Assembly (NCBI GenBank): GCA_902778585.1
Contig: CACYYD010000015.1
Span: forward strand, 1 to 63,476
Length of the DNA: 63,476 nt
Origin: an uncultured Eubacteriales bacterium
GTDB lineage: Bacteria; Bacillota; Clostridia; Peptostreptococcales; Anaerovoracaceae
Reading direction: 5' to 3'
The first letter of the stretch is position 1; the number at the start of each line of letters is the position of its first letter. Positions 36,580 to 46,434 of the stretch are shown here, one piece after another. The notes beneath the pieces were generated by a model. It did not search any database and was not told where the DNA came from. It saw nothing but the letters and a program-made list of their open reading frames with translations. The position numbers and the translations under genes were made by a program.

Positions 36580-38136
36580 ATGGACGAATATAAGGACAAA
36601 ATGGAACCTTCAACCGAAGAAGTAAGAGAAGAACAGTACTCACTGAGTGATGACAGACGAGTCAAGGTACTGTCCCCGGGAGCTCTCGTAGCAAAGAGAT
36701 TCTTCCGCAACAGGCTTGCAGTTACCGGCATGGTGATACTCGTGATCATGTTTGCGTTTTCGTTTATCGGCGGAGTTCTGTCGCCGTATCAGCAGGATCA
36801 GAAATTCTACCGTATCGACTCGCAGGCCAAGGATTATGCCGGAGTACTGTACAACGATGAATACCGTTATACAGTAGGTGATGCCGATCTCTTCAAGAGT
36901 TCGGTGCACGCACAGGCTCTCAAGGCCATTATTCAGGGCAATGACAGCTTTGAGTACAATGGCATAAGCTATACGCTCGAAAAACTCGCAGACGAAGTGT
37001 ATACGGTCTCAAGCGGCGGCAATGTAATAGGTATAGCAAGCAAGGAACTCGTGAACTCATCGACACAGGAAGCAATGCCGTTCGATTTCACACTTGCAGC
37101 CTTCACAGCGCAGTCCGGCGGTGAGAAGAGCTTCAGCGCAGGCGGAAAGGAATACGATCTCAGCGAGGACGGCGTGATCACCGACGCGTCGGGCAGTGAA
37201 GTCGCCTACATAAGCAAATACATCGTAAAGGCTGTCATGTCTGACGTGTTCTTTACCCGTGAATTCAAGGACGACCTTATCGCGGCTGTTGAAAGCGGAG
37301 AAAAATCCTTCAAGTATACCGGTGAGGATGGAGTTGAGGCAGAGTACATCCTCAAGTATGACGCTGATACTAAGTCATATGATGTAAAGCAGGAGATCGA
37401 TACAAAGGTATTTGATACATACTCCGCACCATCCAAGGATCATTGGCTGGGTACTGACAGAAACGGTATGGACATGCTTACAAGGCTGATGTACGGCGGA
37501 CGTATCTCGCTGATGATCGGCTTTATCGTAGTATTCCTCGAATCCTTCCTCGGTATCCTGATGGGAGGCATCTCGGGATACTTCGGAGGCTGGGTCGACG
37601 GCCTCATCATGAGGATCGTGGACGTGTTCTACTGCATCCCGTCAATGCCTATCATCATCATCCTTGGTGCGGCCATGGACGCTGCAAATATGCCTTCGCT
37701 CAGGCGAATGATATACCTGATGCTGATCCTCGGTGTGCTCGGCTGGGCAGGTGTGGCAAGACTGGTAAGAGGCCAGATACTGTCCCTCAGAGAACAGGAA
37801 TTCATGACTGCCACGGAGGCATGCGGCATCGCGCCTTCACGGAGGATATTCAGGCACCTGATACCTAATGTCATACCGCAGCTGATCGTCTACATGACGA
37901 TGGGCCTCGGCGAGACCATCATACTCGAGGCGACACTGTCCTTCCTGGGACTGGGAGTAAGATTCCCGTTCGCTTCCTGGGGTAATATCATCAACGACGT
38001 AAATGATACGTTCGTACTTACAAATTACTGGTTCATCTGGATCCCGGCAGGCGTGCTGCTGCTGATCACCGTTCTGGCGTTCAATATCGTCGGCGATGGT
38101 CTTAGAGACGCCTTTGACCCTAAGATGAAGCGCTGA
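36580..38136 (+). CDS. oppC: Oligopeptide ABC transporter permease, OppC type with a ~210-residue extracytoplasmic insert (system 2)
   Basis: 518 aa, about 170 longer than OppC of system 1. The N-terminal region and TM1 (MVILVIMFAFSFIGGVLSPY, near 46-67) are normal. Between about 68 and 280 lies an inserted soluble segment with repeated short patterns such as NDEYRYTVGDADLF, NDSFEYNGISYTLE, EKSFSAGGKEYDLS and EKSFKYTGEDGVEAEY, suggesting repeated beta units. The normal permease resumes at HWLGTDRNGMDMLTRLMYGGRISLM, with the EAA loop EFMTATEACGIAPSRR and the C-terminal VGDGLRDAFDPKMK. By topology the insert should face outside, where it could contact the long OppA. The RBS GGAAGGAGG is clear. 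Confidence 0.9.
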   Translation: MDEYKDKMEPSTEEVREEQYSLSDDRRVKVLSPGALVAKRFFRNRLAVTGMVILVIMFAFSFIGGVLSPYQQDQKFYRIDSQAKDYAGVLYNDEYRYTVGDADLFKSSVHAQALKAIIQGNDSFEYNGISYTLEKLADEVYTVSSGGNVIGIASKELVNSSTQEAMPFDFTLAAFTAQSGGEKSFSAGGKEYDLSEDGVITDASGSEVAYISKYIVKAVMSDVFFTREFKDDLIAAVESGEKSFKYTGEDGVEAEYILKYDADTKSYDVKQEIDTKVFDTYSAPSKDHWLGTDRNGMDMLTRLMYGGRISLMIGFIVVFLESFLGILMGGISGYFGGWVDGLIMRIVDVFYCIPSMPIIIILGAAMDAANMPSLRRMIYLMLILGVLGWAGVARLVRGQILSLREQEFMTATEACGIAPSRRIFRHLIPNVIPQLIVYMTMGLGETIILEATLSFLGLGVRFPFASWGNIINDVNDTFVLTNYWFIWIPAGVLLLITVLAFNIVGDGLRDAFDPKMKR

Positions 38137-38148
38137 TAAGGAGGTAGC

Positions 38149-39321
38149 ATGATGGCGAAGAAAAAAGAGACCGGCTATCTCTCCGCAAAGGAATCGCGCC
38201 GGATCGCAAAGGCAAACCGGAAGATAACCGATGAATTCGAAAAGAAATACAAACGCAAGAACGTGCCTGAGAGTGAGTATCTCACCGAGATGCACGATAA
38301 GAGCAATGTCCTTGAGATAGATGACCTGCATACCTATTTCTTTACTGATGTGGGAACATCCAAGGCAGTCGACGGCGTGTCATTCGAAGTCCCTCAGGGC
38401 AAGACCGTAGGCGTGGTAGGAGAGTCCGGCTGCGGCAAGTCCGTAACGAGCCTCTCGGTAATGCAGCTGCTCCAGAGACCTCAGGGTCAGATAGTAAGCG
38501 GCAGCATAAGGCTCAACCTGGGCGATAAAGCGTATGACGTTACCAATACGCCGATAGAAGTGATGCAGAAGCTGCGCGGCAACTTCGTCAGCATGGTTTT
38601 TCAGGAGCCTATGACATCTCTCAATCCGGTCTTCCGTATAGGCGACCAGATAGATGAGGTAATAGAGCTTCATGAAGGCCAGCACATGACAAAAGAGGAG
38701 ATAAAGGCAAGATCCATCGAGATGCTTGAACTCGTAGGCATTGCAAACTCTGAGGGTGTGTATAAGATGTACCCTCACGAGCTGTCCGGAGGAATGCGTC
38801 AGCGTGTAATGATCGCTATCGCTCTCGCATGCAGCCCGAGACTGATAATCGCGGACGAGCCTACGACAGCGCTTGACGTAACCATCCAGGCGCAGATCCT
38901 CGACCTCTTCAGAAGCCTGAAGGACAGGATCAACTCATCGATCATGATCATCACCCATGACCTTGGAGTCATCGCAGAGATGGCGGATTACGTAGTTGTA
39001 ATGTATGCGGGCAGGGTAGTTGAAAAGGGTACAGCCGAAGAGATCTTCGCTCACCCGGCTCATCCTTATACCATAGGCCTCATGGCTTCCAAGCCTGTTG
39101 TAGGCAAGAAGGTTGACAAGCTCTATTCCATACCGGGCAAGGTGCCTAACCCTATCAACATGCCGGACTACTGCTATTTCAGGGACCGCTGCGAGATGAA
39201 GTGCGGACCTGAGTGTGACGGCGAGTATCCGCATGAGATAAGTCTGTCTCCGACTCACAAGGTGAGCTGCTACAGATTCTACGGCCAGCAGGTCAGTGAC
39301 GGGAAAGGAGGAGAACAATAA
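38149..39321 (+). CDS. oppD: Oligopeptide ABC transporter ATPase, OppD type (system 2)
   Basis: 390 aa. A basic N-terminal extension of about 50 residues ([20 protein letters not shown]) precedes the ATPase core. Walker [20 protein letters not shown]-loop [17 protein letters not shown], signature [17 protein letters not shown], Walker [17 protein letters not shown], and IITHDLGV. The C-terminal [11 protein letters not shown] pattern fits the family. Two adjacent ATGs (38149, 38152) follow GGAGG; the second has the better spacing. Its stop overlaps the oppF start by one base. Confidence 0.92.
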   Translation: MMAKKKETGYLSAKESRRIAKANRKITDEFEKKYKRKNVPESEYLTEMHDKSNVLEIDDLHTYFFTDVGTSKAVDGVSFEVPQGKTVGVVGESGCGKSVTSLSVMQLLQRPQGQIVSGSIRLNLGDKAYDVTNTPIEVMQKLRGNFVSMVFQEPMTSLNPVFRIGDQIDEVIELHEGQHMTKEEIKARSIEMLELVGIANSEGVYKMYPHELSGGMRQRVMIAIALACSPRLIIADEPTTALDVTIQAQILDLFRSLKDRINSSIMIITHDLGVIAEMADYVVVMYAGRVVEKGTAEEIFAHPAHPYTIGLMASKPVVGKKVDKLYSIPGKVPNPINMPDYCYFRDRCEMKCGPECDGEYPHEISLSPTHKVSCYRFYGQQVSDGKGGEQ

Positions 39322-40448
39322 TGGCAAATGTAAAGAATGTTCGCGGAATGCAGCATATCAATGAGCATGCCGAGTTTGTTGCCTCCCAGCCTCAGCCGGC
39401 GCCTAACGCAGGCGATGCTCCGCGTGAAGCAGGAGTTTCATCCTTACTTGAATATGATCCTCAGTACATTCTGCAGGTAAGAGATCTCAAGAAGCACTTC
39501 CCGATAAAGGATGGCATGCTTTCAAGAGTTACGGGATACGTAAAGGCCGTGGATGGAGTTACCTTCAATCTGAAGAGGGGAACAACGATGGGCCTGGTAG
39601 GAGAGTCCGGATGCGGCAAGACCACGACCGGCCGTACAATACTGAGACTCAACGGAGACAAGACTGCCGGGGATGTTCTCTTCAACGGCAAGGAGGTCTA
39701 TGATCTCACTAAGAAAGAACTCCACGATGCCCGCACTAAGATGCAGATAATCTTCCAGGATCCGTTCTCATCACTGTCACCGAGAATGCCGGTAGGTGAA
39801 ATAATCGGAGAGGCGGTAAGAGAGCACAATCTGGTACCGAAGGCAGAGTTCAACGATTACATCGATGACATCATGGATAAGTGCGGCCTTCAGTCCTTCC
39901 ATAAGGACAGATATCCGCATGAGTTCTCAGGCGGCCAGAGACAGCGTATCTGCATAGCCAGAGCACTGGCTCTTAACCCTGAATTTGTGGTCTGCGACGA
40001 GCCGGTATCTGCTCTGGACGTATCGATCCAGGCGCAGATAATCAACCTTCTGGAAGAGCTTCAGGAACAGTTTGGCCTTACATATCTGTTTATCTCTCAC
40101 GACCTTTCGGTCGTAGAGCATATCTCGGATACTGTAGGCGTAATGTATCTGGGCAATCTGGTGGAGTACGGTGATACTGATGACATCTTCAGAAATCCTC
40201 TTCACCCGTATACCAAGGCTTTGTTCTCGGCGATCCCTGTACCTGACCCTACGGTCAAGATGAAGAGGATCGTACTGGAGGGCTCCATACCTTCACCGGC
40301 AAATCCGCCTGAGGGATGCAAGTTCCACACCAGGTGCGCAAACTGCATGGAAAAGTGCAAACACGAGGCTCCGGTCCAGAAAGAGATAGAACCGGGCCAC
40401 TATGTTGTATGCCATCTCTATGATGATGCAGCTGAAGTAAGCAAGTAA
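39321..40448 (+). CDS. oppF: Oligopeptide ABC transporter ATPase, OppF type (system 2)
   Basis: 375 aa. An N-terminal extension of about 45 residues without clear features precedes the ATPase: Walker [21 protein letters not shown]-loop IIFQDPFSSLSPRMPVG, signature [17 protein letters not shown], Walker [30 protein letters not shown]. The C-terminal CKFHTRCANCMEKC motif is present. It is translationally coupled to oppD (TAATG) and is the last gene of the second Opp operon. A small membrane protein follows 3 bp later. Confidence 0.92.
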   Translation: MANVKNVRGMQHINEHAEFVASQPQPAPNAGDAPREAGVSSLLEYDPQYILQVRDLKKHFPIKDGMLSRVTGYVKAVDGVTFNLKRGTTMGLVGESGCGKTTTGRTILRLNGDKTAGDVLFNGKEVYDLTKKELHDARTKMQIIFQDPFSSLSPRMPVGEIIGEAVREHNLVPKAEFNDYIDDIMDKCGLQSFHKDRYPHEFSGGQRQRICIARALALNPEFVVCDEPVSALDVSIQAQIINLLEELQEQFGLTYLFISHDLSVVEHISDTVGVMYLGNLVEYGDTDDIFRNPLHPYTKALFSAIPVPDPTVKMKRIVLEGSIPSPANPPEGCKFHTRCANCMEKCKHEAPVQKEIEPGHYVVCHLYDDAAEVSK

Positions 40449-40451
40449 AAC

Positions 40452-40748
40452 ATGGATCAGAACAGAAGACTGCCTGATGGAGATGACGGCCGCGTGATAG
40501 CGGACATGAGCGGAGTCGAAAGACAGCCGCTTCTTATACCGGATATCTCAGGCATCAGGAAAACAAAGGAAAACGGCGAAGGACCGGAAAGAATGGACAG
40601 TGTGAATATTGCCCGCGGCCCTGAGCACATCGACAATGAAGGGCGCCGCGCCATGATAGGCGGCGCCCTTAGCGCAATGCTCCTTGCAGGAGGCATCATT
40701 TTTGCTGCGTTTGCGCTGGTAATATTGATTATAGGACATATGGCGTGA
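40452..40748 (+). CDS. Small tail-anchored membrane protein
   Basis: 98 aa, not recognised. A polar, charged N-terminal two thirds (MDQNRRLPDGDDGRVIADMS) is followed by one C-terminal hydrophobic segment (GGALSAMLLAGGIIFAAFAL, VILIIG), so it is probably tail-anchored in the membrane with the N-terminus in the cytoplasm. The RBS is weak. The GTG of the next gene overlaps its stop. The reading frame is tightly fitted between oppF (3 bp) and the S4 protein, which supports that it is real. Function unknown. Confidence 0.55.
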   Translation: MDQNRRLPDGDDGRVIADMSGVERQPLLIPDISGIRKTKENGEGPERMDSVNIARGPEHIDNEGRRAMIGGALSAMLLAGGIIFAAFALVILIIGHMA

Positions 40749-41506
40749 CTAAAGACGAACTCATAACTGCAAAGATAGAAGACAGAATAGCACAGTGCCG
40801 TGATGGATGGTATGTGACCGCAACAGGATTTCTCGATTCGCATGAACAGGCGCTGGCGACAGCCGCGTCGAGGCATGCAGCAGGTGTCAGAGCGTATATG
40901 TACGGAGGCTATGAAGAAGCCGAACGCAGGATGCTCGTCTGCGTTCCTGCTGACCTTCCGCTCAGCGCTGAAGAGGCAGCGGATGGACTCATCAGAGTTC
41001 TGAGAGTCACAAAACCTGCTATCTCGCGGGATCTCACGCACAGGGATTATCTTGGTTCGCTTCTCGGGCTTGGGATCGAAAGGCGCCTCACAGGGGACAT
41101 ACTCGTAAGACCGGATGGTGCCGATGTCTTCATCGTTCCCGAGATAGAAAACTTTCTCCTGCAGGAATTCCACAGGGTAGGAAACACAGAGGTAAAGGTG
41201 CAGGCGGCGGACGCGGCCGAGGCGATCATTCCCGAAGCGCGCGTCGAGTTTATTAAAGACAGTGTCAGCTCACCAAGGCTGGACAGTATAGTTTCATCGG
41301 CATTCAGGCTGTCAAGAAGCAAGGCTGCCGAGGCAATAAGGCACGGGATCGTTTCAGTCGACCACGTCGAGGTGATAAAACCGGATGCGATCCTGGCTGA
41401 AGGAGCAGCGGTAACGCTGAAGGGAAAAGGAAAAGCTGTACTCGAAGAGATCGGGGGCGAATCAAAAAAGGGGCGCACCCGCGTAGTGATCAGGAGACTG
41501 TTATGA
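40745..41506 (+). CDS. YlmH-like S4-domain RNA-binding protein
   Basis: 253 aa. The N-terminal two thirds match the YlmH organisation (LDSHEQALATAASRHA, RRMLVCVP, DYLGSLLGLGIERRLTGDI). The C-terminal S4 domain (about 178-235) reads SSPRLDSIVSSAFRLSRSKA and HGIVSVDHVEV. YlmH binds rRNA and in Bacillus has been linked to stalled 50S ribosome rescue. It is normally in the division cluster near divIVA; here it stands alone behind opp genes. The start is GTG at 40745, overlapping the TGA of the small membrane protein. Confidence 0.87.
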   Translation: MTKDELITAKIEDRIAQCRDGWYVTATGFLDSHEQALATAASRHAAGVRAYMYGGYEEAERRMLVCVPADLPLSAEEAADGLIRVLRVTKPAISRDLTHRDYLGSLLGLGIERRLTGDILVRPDGADVFIVPEIENFLLQEFHRVGNTEVKVQAADAAEAIIPEARVEFIKDSVSSPRLDSIVSSAFRLSRSKAAEAIRHGIVSVDHVEVIKPDAILAEGAAVTLKGKGKAVLEEIGGESKKGRTRVVIRRLL

Positions 41507-41553
41507 TCGCCAGAAAGCGCATTCATGTACAGGGTAAGAAGGGGACTGAGACG

Positions 41554-44500
41554 ATGTTTGGGAAACACCTTGAGATCAATGAGCATACGCTGCCTGTCAT
41601 CGAAGACATAGGCAGCCACATACCGGGAGGCTTTTTCATATACAGAGCTGAAGGGGATGAAGAACTTCTTTATGCCAACAAGCCTGTATTTGAGATCTAC
41701 GGATGTGAGAACCTGGAGGAATTCAAGGAACTTACCGGATTCACCTTTAAAGGAATGGTGCACCCGGATGATTATGCTGATATCACCGCCTCCATAAACG
41801 AGCAGATAGAACAGAGCGATGAAAACATGGACTATGCCGAGTACCGTATAATCCGCAAGGATGGTGAGGTGCGCTGGGTGGATGACTATGGTCATTTTGC
41901 AGACAGCAACAAATACGGAGGACTGTATTATGTTTTCATCTCAGATATAACCGAGCGTCGTGAGATGAGGGAACAGGAAAAAGATGTAAAGGATGCCGTG
42001 ATAGACTCACTGACTGCGGCATACAACACGGTGTTCCTTATAAACGATGTCGAGACGGAACGCTGCTCGCTTTACTACGGCGACCTGGGAGCCGGAAGCA
42101 TACACGCCGAGGCGATCAGAAACGCCCTCAGCCATGCGCGGTATACTGATACCAAGACAGAGTACGTGGATACGATGGTCGCGGCCGAAGACCGTGAGCG
42201 CATGCAGACTGAGATATCGCTGCCGTATATGCTGGAGCAGTTTAAGGAGCGCGACAGATTTTCGGTAATGTTCCTGCGTGATCTTCCTGACGGGCTGCGC
42301 TACTATCTTATAGACCTCGCGAAGGTAAATATGCCGCGCGGCAGGACCGGCATCATGATGGGCTTCAGAGACGTTGATGATGAGATCCGCAAGAATCTCG
42401 AACTTCAGGAGATGGTAAACGAGACGCAGAAGGAGAACGTACGTCTCATGGATCAGATCCAGGATGCGGCCAGACTTGCAGACCTTATGGGGTCAGCTGC
42501 ATCGCTGCTGTCCAACATGCCGGCGATGAGCTTTACGAAGGATGCGGAAACAGGAGTATATCTGGCCTGCAACCAGCCTTTCGCCGAGTATGCCGGCAAG
42601 AGATCGCCTGAAGAGGTCGTCGGTCTTACTGACCATCAGATATTCGATAAGGAGACGGCAGATCACTTTGTTGAGGATGACGCGATAGCGCTGTCGATGG
42701 ATAAGCCGCATGTGTTCTTTGAGGACGTACCTGACGCGGAAGGTTCGACTATCAGGAATCTGCAGACGACCAAGCTGAAGTTCGTCGACAACAGCGGCCG
42801 CCTCTGCACACTCGGATTGTGCGTAGACGTTACAGAGATCGCCAACATGAAGACCGCAGAGGCAAAGCAGCAGCAGATGGAGGAGAGGCTTGCTCTTCAG
42901 GAAAAACTTCTGGAAGAACAGAAGCAGAGAAAAGAGCAGGACAGCATGATCATTGCGCTTGCATCTGACTACCGCAGTGTTTATTACGTGAACCTCGATG
43001 AGGATGAAGCGATTTGCTACATTGAAGACAGAAGGGACGGAGACGCACCGGATGCAGGAGAGCATTTCCCTTATCTGAAGGTATTCACTGATTACGCATA
43101 TGATCGCATCGATGATGAATACCGCGAAGGCTATCTGAAATTTATCCAGCCTGACACCATACGCTGGCGGCTGATGAAACAGCCTGTCATATCATACCGC
43201 TTCCTTGAGAAGGTAGGGGATACCAAAAAGTATTCAATGATACGTATGGCCGGAGTGCGCCACATCGAGGACCGTGATGACAACAGGGTACATGCTGTCG
43301 GAGTAGGATTTACAGATATAGATGATGAGATGCGCCAGGCTCTCGATCAGCAGAAGACGCTTGCCGACGCTCTTAAGGCAGCAGAGCAGGCCAACAATGC
43401 AAAGACGGCCTTCCTTTCCAATATGAGCCATGAGATCCGTACGCCTATGAACGCTATCATAGGACTTGACAGTCTGGCTCTGAGAAACGGGAACCTCGAA
43501 AGTGAAACGCGCGAGTATCTTGAAAAGATAGGAGACAGCGCAAGACACCTGCTCGGACTCATCAATGACATCCTCGACATGAGCCGTATCGAATCCGGAC
43601 GCGTCGTGCTTCGCCGCGAAGAATTCTCGTTCCGCAACATGCTGGAGCAGATAAACGTCATGGTAATGTCGCAGTGCAGCGAAAAAGGGCTCAAATACGA
43701 GTGCAGGATGAGCGGAGGCGTCAGCGACTATTATATAGGCGACGACATGAAGCTGAAACAGGTGCTGCTGAACATCCTGTCGAATGCCATCAAATTTACA
43801 GATGCACCGGGAACCATAGATATGGATATCGAACGTATCGGCTCATTCAATGACCAGTCCACACTGAAGTTCGTGATAAGCGATACCGGCATAGGAATGG
43901 ATGAGTCCTTCCTGCCGAGGATATTTGATTCGTTCGCTCAGGAAGACAGCGGACGCAGCACCAAGTACGGAAGCACCGGGCTCGGCATGGCTATAACGAA
44001 GAACATAGTCGAACTGATGAACGGCACCATAAGTGTTGAGTCAAAGAAGGGAGAAGGAACTGTCTTCACGGTAGTTATAAGCCTTAAGGACAGTGACCAT
44101 CAGGGACCTGCTGTCAGTTATATAAAGCCTAAGGACATGAAGGTCCTCATCGTTGATGATGAAGAGGTAGCGGCTGAGCATGCGCGCCTTGTCCTCGAAG
44201 AAGTCGGCATAATGGCGGATACTTGCTTCAGCGGTCAGGAAGCGATGCAAATGCTTGAAGTGCAGCATGTGAAGCACCAGCCATATAATCTGGTCCTTCT
44301 TGACTGGAAAATGCCTGAGATGGACGGACTTGATGTAGCCAGAGAGATCAGAAAGCTTTACGACAGAGAGACTACGGTAATAATCCTTACCTCATTCAAC
44401 TGGGATGAGATAATGGATGAAGCTCTGCACGTCGGAGTGGACAGCTTCCTCGCCAAACCGCTTTTTGCGTCGAATGTGATAGACGAGTTTGAGCGTATTG

Positions 44501-44952
44501 CCCGTAAGAACAATATGAATCTCTACAAGGAGAGAAAGAGAGCTGATCTAAAGGGCAGACGCATACTGCTGGCAGAGGACATGCCTATCAACGCAGAGAT
44601 AATGAAGCAGGTGCTGGATGTAAAGGAGATAGAGACAGAGCATGCTGTAAACGGAAAGGCCGCACTGGATATGTTTGCAGCGAGCGGTGCAGGTTACTAC
44701 GACGCAGTTCTCATGGATGTTCGAATGCCTGAGATGGACGGACTCGAGGCGACATCAAGGATACGTGCGCTGGACAGGCCTGATGCGAAGACCGTCCCGA
44801 TCGTCGCTATGACGGCGAACGCCTTCGATGAGGATGTTCAGAGGTCACTGCAGGTGGGCATGAACGCTCATCTGTCAAAGCCTGTCGAAACGGAGCATCT
44901 GTACCAGACACTCGCAGAGCTGATCTGGGAAGCGGAGTCCAAAACAGAGTAA
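41554..44952 (+). CDS. Hybrid sensor histidine kinase with PAS domains and two receiver domains
   Basis: About 1132 aa, with no membrane segment, so probably a cytoplasmic sensor. The order is: PAS (about 20-130: GGFFIYRAEG, ANKPVFEIYGCENLEEF), a second sensory stretch, PAS (about 310-420: MSFTKDAETGVYLACNQPFAEYAG), coiled coil, a third sensory stretch, HisKA with phospho-acceptor His626 in SNMSHEIRTPMN, HATPase with NAIKF and DTGIGM and GLGMAI, a receiver with Asp917 (LVLLDWKMP) and a second receiver with Asp1055 (AVLMDVRMP). No HPt or output domain is encoded, so the phosphate partner is elsewhere. The frame opens at 41503 inside the upstream gene; GGGG fits the ATG at 41554. Confidence 0.9.
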   Translation: MFGKHLEINEHTLPVIEDIGSHIPGGFFIYRAEGDEELLYANKPVFEIYGCENLEEFKELTGFTFKGMVHPDDYADITASINEQIEQSDENMDYAEYRIIRKDGEVRWVDDYGHFADSNKYGGLYYVFISDITERREMREQEKDVKDAVIDSLTAAYNTVFLINDVETERCSLYYGDLGAGSIHAEAIRNALSHARYTDTKTEYVDTMVAAEDRERMQTEISLPYMLEQFKERDRFSVMFLRDLPDGLRYYLIDLAKVNMPRGRTGIMMGFRDVDDEIRKNLELQEMVNETQKENVRLMDQIQDAARLADLMGSAASLLSNMPAMSFTKDAETGVYLACNQPFAEYAGKRSPEEVVGLTDHQIFDKETADHFVEDDAIALSMDKPHVFFEDVPDAEGSTIRNLQTTKLKFVDNSGRLCTLGLCVDVTEIANMKTAEAKQQQMEERLALQEKLLEEQKQRKEQDSMIIALASDYRSVYYVNLDEDEAICYIEDRRDGDAPDAGEHFPYLKVFTDYAYDRIDDEYREGYLKFIQPDTIRWRLMKQPVISYRFLEKVGDTKKYSMIRMAGVRHIEDRDDNRVHAVGVGFTDIDDEMRQALDQQKTLADALKAAEQANNAKTAFLSNMSHEIRTPMNAIIGLDSLALRNGNLESETREYLEKIGDSARHLLGLINDILDMSRIESGRVVLRREEFSFRNMLEQINVMVMSQCSEKGLKYECRMSGGVSDYYIGDDMKLKQVLLNILSNAIKFTDAPGTIDMDIERIGSFNDQSTLKFVISDTGIGMDESFLPRIFDSFAQEDSGRSTKYGSTGLGMAITKNIVELMNGTISVESKKGEGTVFTVVISLKDSDHQGPAVSYIKPKDMKVLIVDDEEVAAEHARLVLEEVGIMADTCFSGQEAMQMLEVQHVKHQPYNLVLLDWKMPEMDGLDVAREIRKLYDRETTVIILTSFNWDEIMDEALHVGVDSFLAKPLFASNVIDEFERIARKNNMNLYKERKRADLKGRRILLAEDMPINAEIMKQVLDVKEIETEHAVNGKAALDMFAASGAGYYDAVLMDVRMPEMDGLEATSRIRALDRPDAKTVPIVAMTANAFDEDVQRSLQVGMNAHLSKPVETEHLYQTLAELIWEAESKTE

Positions 44953-44978
44953 TAAACAACAATGAAACAAAAAGAAAC

Positions 44979-44999
44979 CCGCCGGGCTCAGCCCGGCGG
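44979..44999. terminator. Bidirectional terminator between convergent genes
   Basis: CCGCCGGGC (44979-44987), TCA loop, GCCCGGCGG (44991-44999). It is flanked by A-rich sequence on the left and TTCTTG on the right, serving both the kinase gene and the leftward DUF3048 gene. Confidence 0.8.
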
Positions 45000-45027
45000 T
45001 TCTTGTTATAGAAAGGGTGAGGGACCC

Positions 45028-46257
45028 TTAGTGTGCTGTCACTGATCCTCCGTTGTTTTTGGAGATCCAGCCGATCCATGTCTTTCCCTTGTTGAGGTTC
45101 TGCATTACATATGCGTTTGCAAGAGCTTCTTCCTCTTCCATCTCGTCTGCGTTCTCAGGCATCACGATGGTGTACTTGTTATATACAGGCCATTCTGCGT
45201 TTTCGTCTGCCTTTACGGTCTCCTTTGCCGCGGCGAGATTCTCATCGTTTGCAGCCTGTGCAGTTGCAGCATCAGTTGCAGGATCCTTGAGTATGAGCTT
45301 GCCGTCAACGACTTCCCACTCGATGTCCTTTACTGTGCCCTTGCTGAAGAGCTGTCCCTTGCCGCCTGCGAGCTTGTAGTCACAGTAGGTCACGCTTCCT
45401 GCGCTTCCCGGACCCTGATAGCCTTCCTTGGTGATGTACTCAGTATCATCGTAGAGGACAAGGAGGTTCTCACGTGCGAAGTCATTGTCGAAATCGCTTG
45501 AGTGATACATTCCGTCTGCCTCATCATACTTCCAGTATGTGCCTTCAAAGGCTCTTGATGAGTATGTGACTCCTACCTGTGTTGCAGCTGTTTCGCTGAC
45601 AGGTTCTGCTACGTTGTTGAAGCAGAGCTTTGTGTATTCATTAGGCTCGGTCCTGATGCCTTCGTTTGCGATAGTAGCAGGAACCTTGGAACCGTTGATG
45701 ATGCCGCGATGTTCGACATTGACCGCTCTTGATGTATCTCTTCCGTACATGCCTTCCTGGTCGTCGAGTGTCATCTGGTTGATATGGTCAACATCATCTT
45801 TCTTGAAGACAGTGCTTGCTCCGACATAGTCTCCCTTTGAGTGGCTCATTCCCCAGTGGATGAAGATGGAGTCAAACAGTTCTGAGAATTTAATGAAAGG
45901 CGGACGTGCACTTCTTGTAGGTCCGATGATCTCAGGAAGCTTCTCGTAATCAGCGTAGAACCAGAGAGTTCTGGTGATTCCGCCTTCTACCTCGCCCTGA
46001 AGAACGATATCAGGGGAATAGTTCTCGTCATCGAGTCCCCACTGAGGTCTTGCATCAGGAGCATTCTCGACTACGAATGCGGCGATACGTCTTCCTCCGG
46101 CGGCTTCATCATATCCTTCTGCAGCCGTTTCACCTGTAAGTGCGTTTGCCGGTGCAGGTTCCGGTTCTTCAGGTTCCGGTGCACCGCATGCAGAAAGCAG
46201 CGCAGTCCCAATCATAGCGATGCAAAGAAGCATCACGAGAATTCTTTTCTTTTTCAT
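45028..46257 (-). CDS. DUF3048 domain lipoprotein (YerB-like)
   Basis: 409 aa on the minus strand. The signal peptide MKKKRILVMLLCIAMIGTAL ends at LLSAC, a lipobox, so this is a surface lipoprotein. A Pro/Glu linker (APEPEEPEPAPAN) is followed by the DUF3048 region: VENAPDARPQWGLDDE, YADYEKLPEIIGPTRSARP, and FIHWGMSHSKGDYVGAS. The function of the family is not known. The open frame starts at 46311, but the ATG at 46257 has GGGAGGT upstream and begins a proper signal peptide. It is divergent from pyridoxamine kinase; the two promoters share about 50 bp around 46314-46370. Confidence 0.88.
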   Translation of the reverse strand: MKKKRILVMLLCIAMIGTALLSACGAPEPEEPEPAPANALTGETAAEGYDEAAGGRRIAAFVVENAPDARPQWGLDDENYSPDIVLQGEVEGGITRTLWFYADYEKLPEIIGPTRSARPPFIKFSELFDSIFIHWGMSHSKGDYVGASTVFKKDDVDHINQMTLDDQEGMYGRDTSRAVNVEHRGIINGSKVPATIANEGIRTEPNEYTKLCFNNVAEPVSETAATQVGVTYSSRAFEGTYWKYDEADGMYHSSDFDNDFARENLLVLYDDTEYITKEGYQGPGSAGSVTYCDYKLAGGKGQLFSKGTVKDIEWEVVDGKLILKDPATDAATAQAANDENLAAAKETVKADENAEWPVYNKYTIVMPENADEMEEEEALANAYVMQNLNKGKTWIGWISKNNGGSVTAH

Positions 46258-46341
46258 AATTATTAATACCTCCCATTTTGTGGTTAGTATGTTTCCACAC
46301 GGCAAAAGCATACATTATATTGACACCGTCAGTCACAGACC

Positions 46342-46370
46342 TTAACACAATTTCATCAATGTGTTACAAT
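46342..46370 (+). promoter_or_regulatory. Promoter of the pyridoxamine kinase gene
   Basis: TTAACA (46342-46347), a 17-bp spacer and TACAAT (46365-46370), about 88 bp before the ATG. A leftward TATAAT box for the DUF3048 gene (46314-46319 on the plus strand) lies nearby. Confidence 0.65.
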
Positions 46371-46382
46371 AGCTGCGTGCGA

Positions 46383-46434
46383 AGGCACGGGGGACAATGA
46401 GAAAGTAAAATCGGAAAGGAATCTGCCTGTGCTT
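46383..46434 (+). promoter_or_regulatory. Structured leader RNA before pyridoxamine kinase
   Basis: AGGCACGGG (46383-46391) can pair over nine positions (two G-U) with CCTGTGCTT (46426-46434), enclosing 34 nt rich in A and G. The right arm could instead pair with GCAGG at 46438-46442, nearer the RBS, giving two exclusive folds. It does not fit any riboswitch class I can recall in detail. No T-run is seen, so control of translation would be more likely than termination. Confidence 0.4.

Noticed and set aside
46392..46425. TPP, THF or c-di-GMP riboswitch in the kinase leader
   Set aside because: The conserved cores of these classes, as far as I remember them, are not present; left as an unassigned structured leader.
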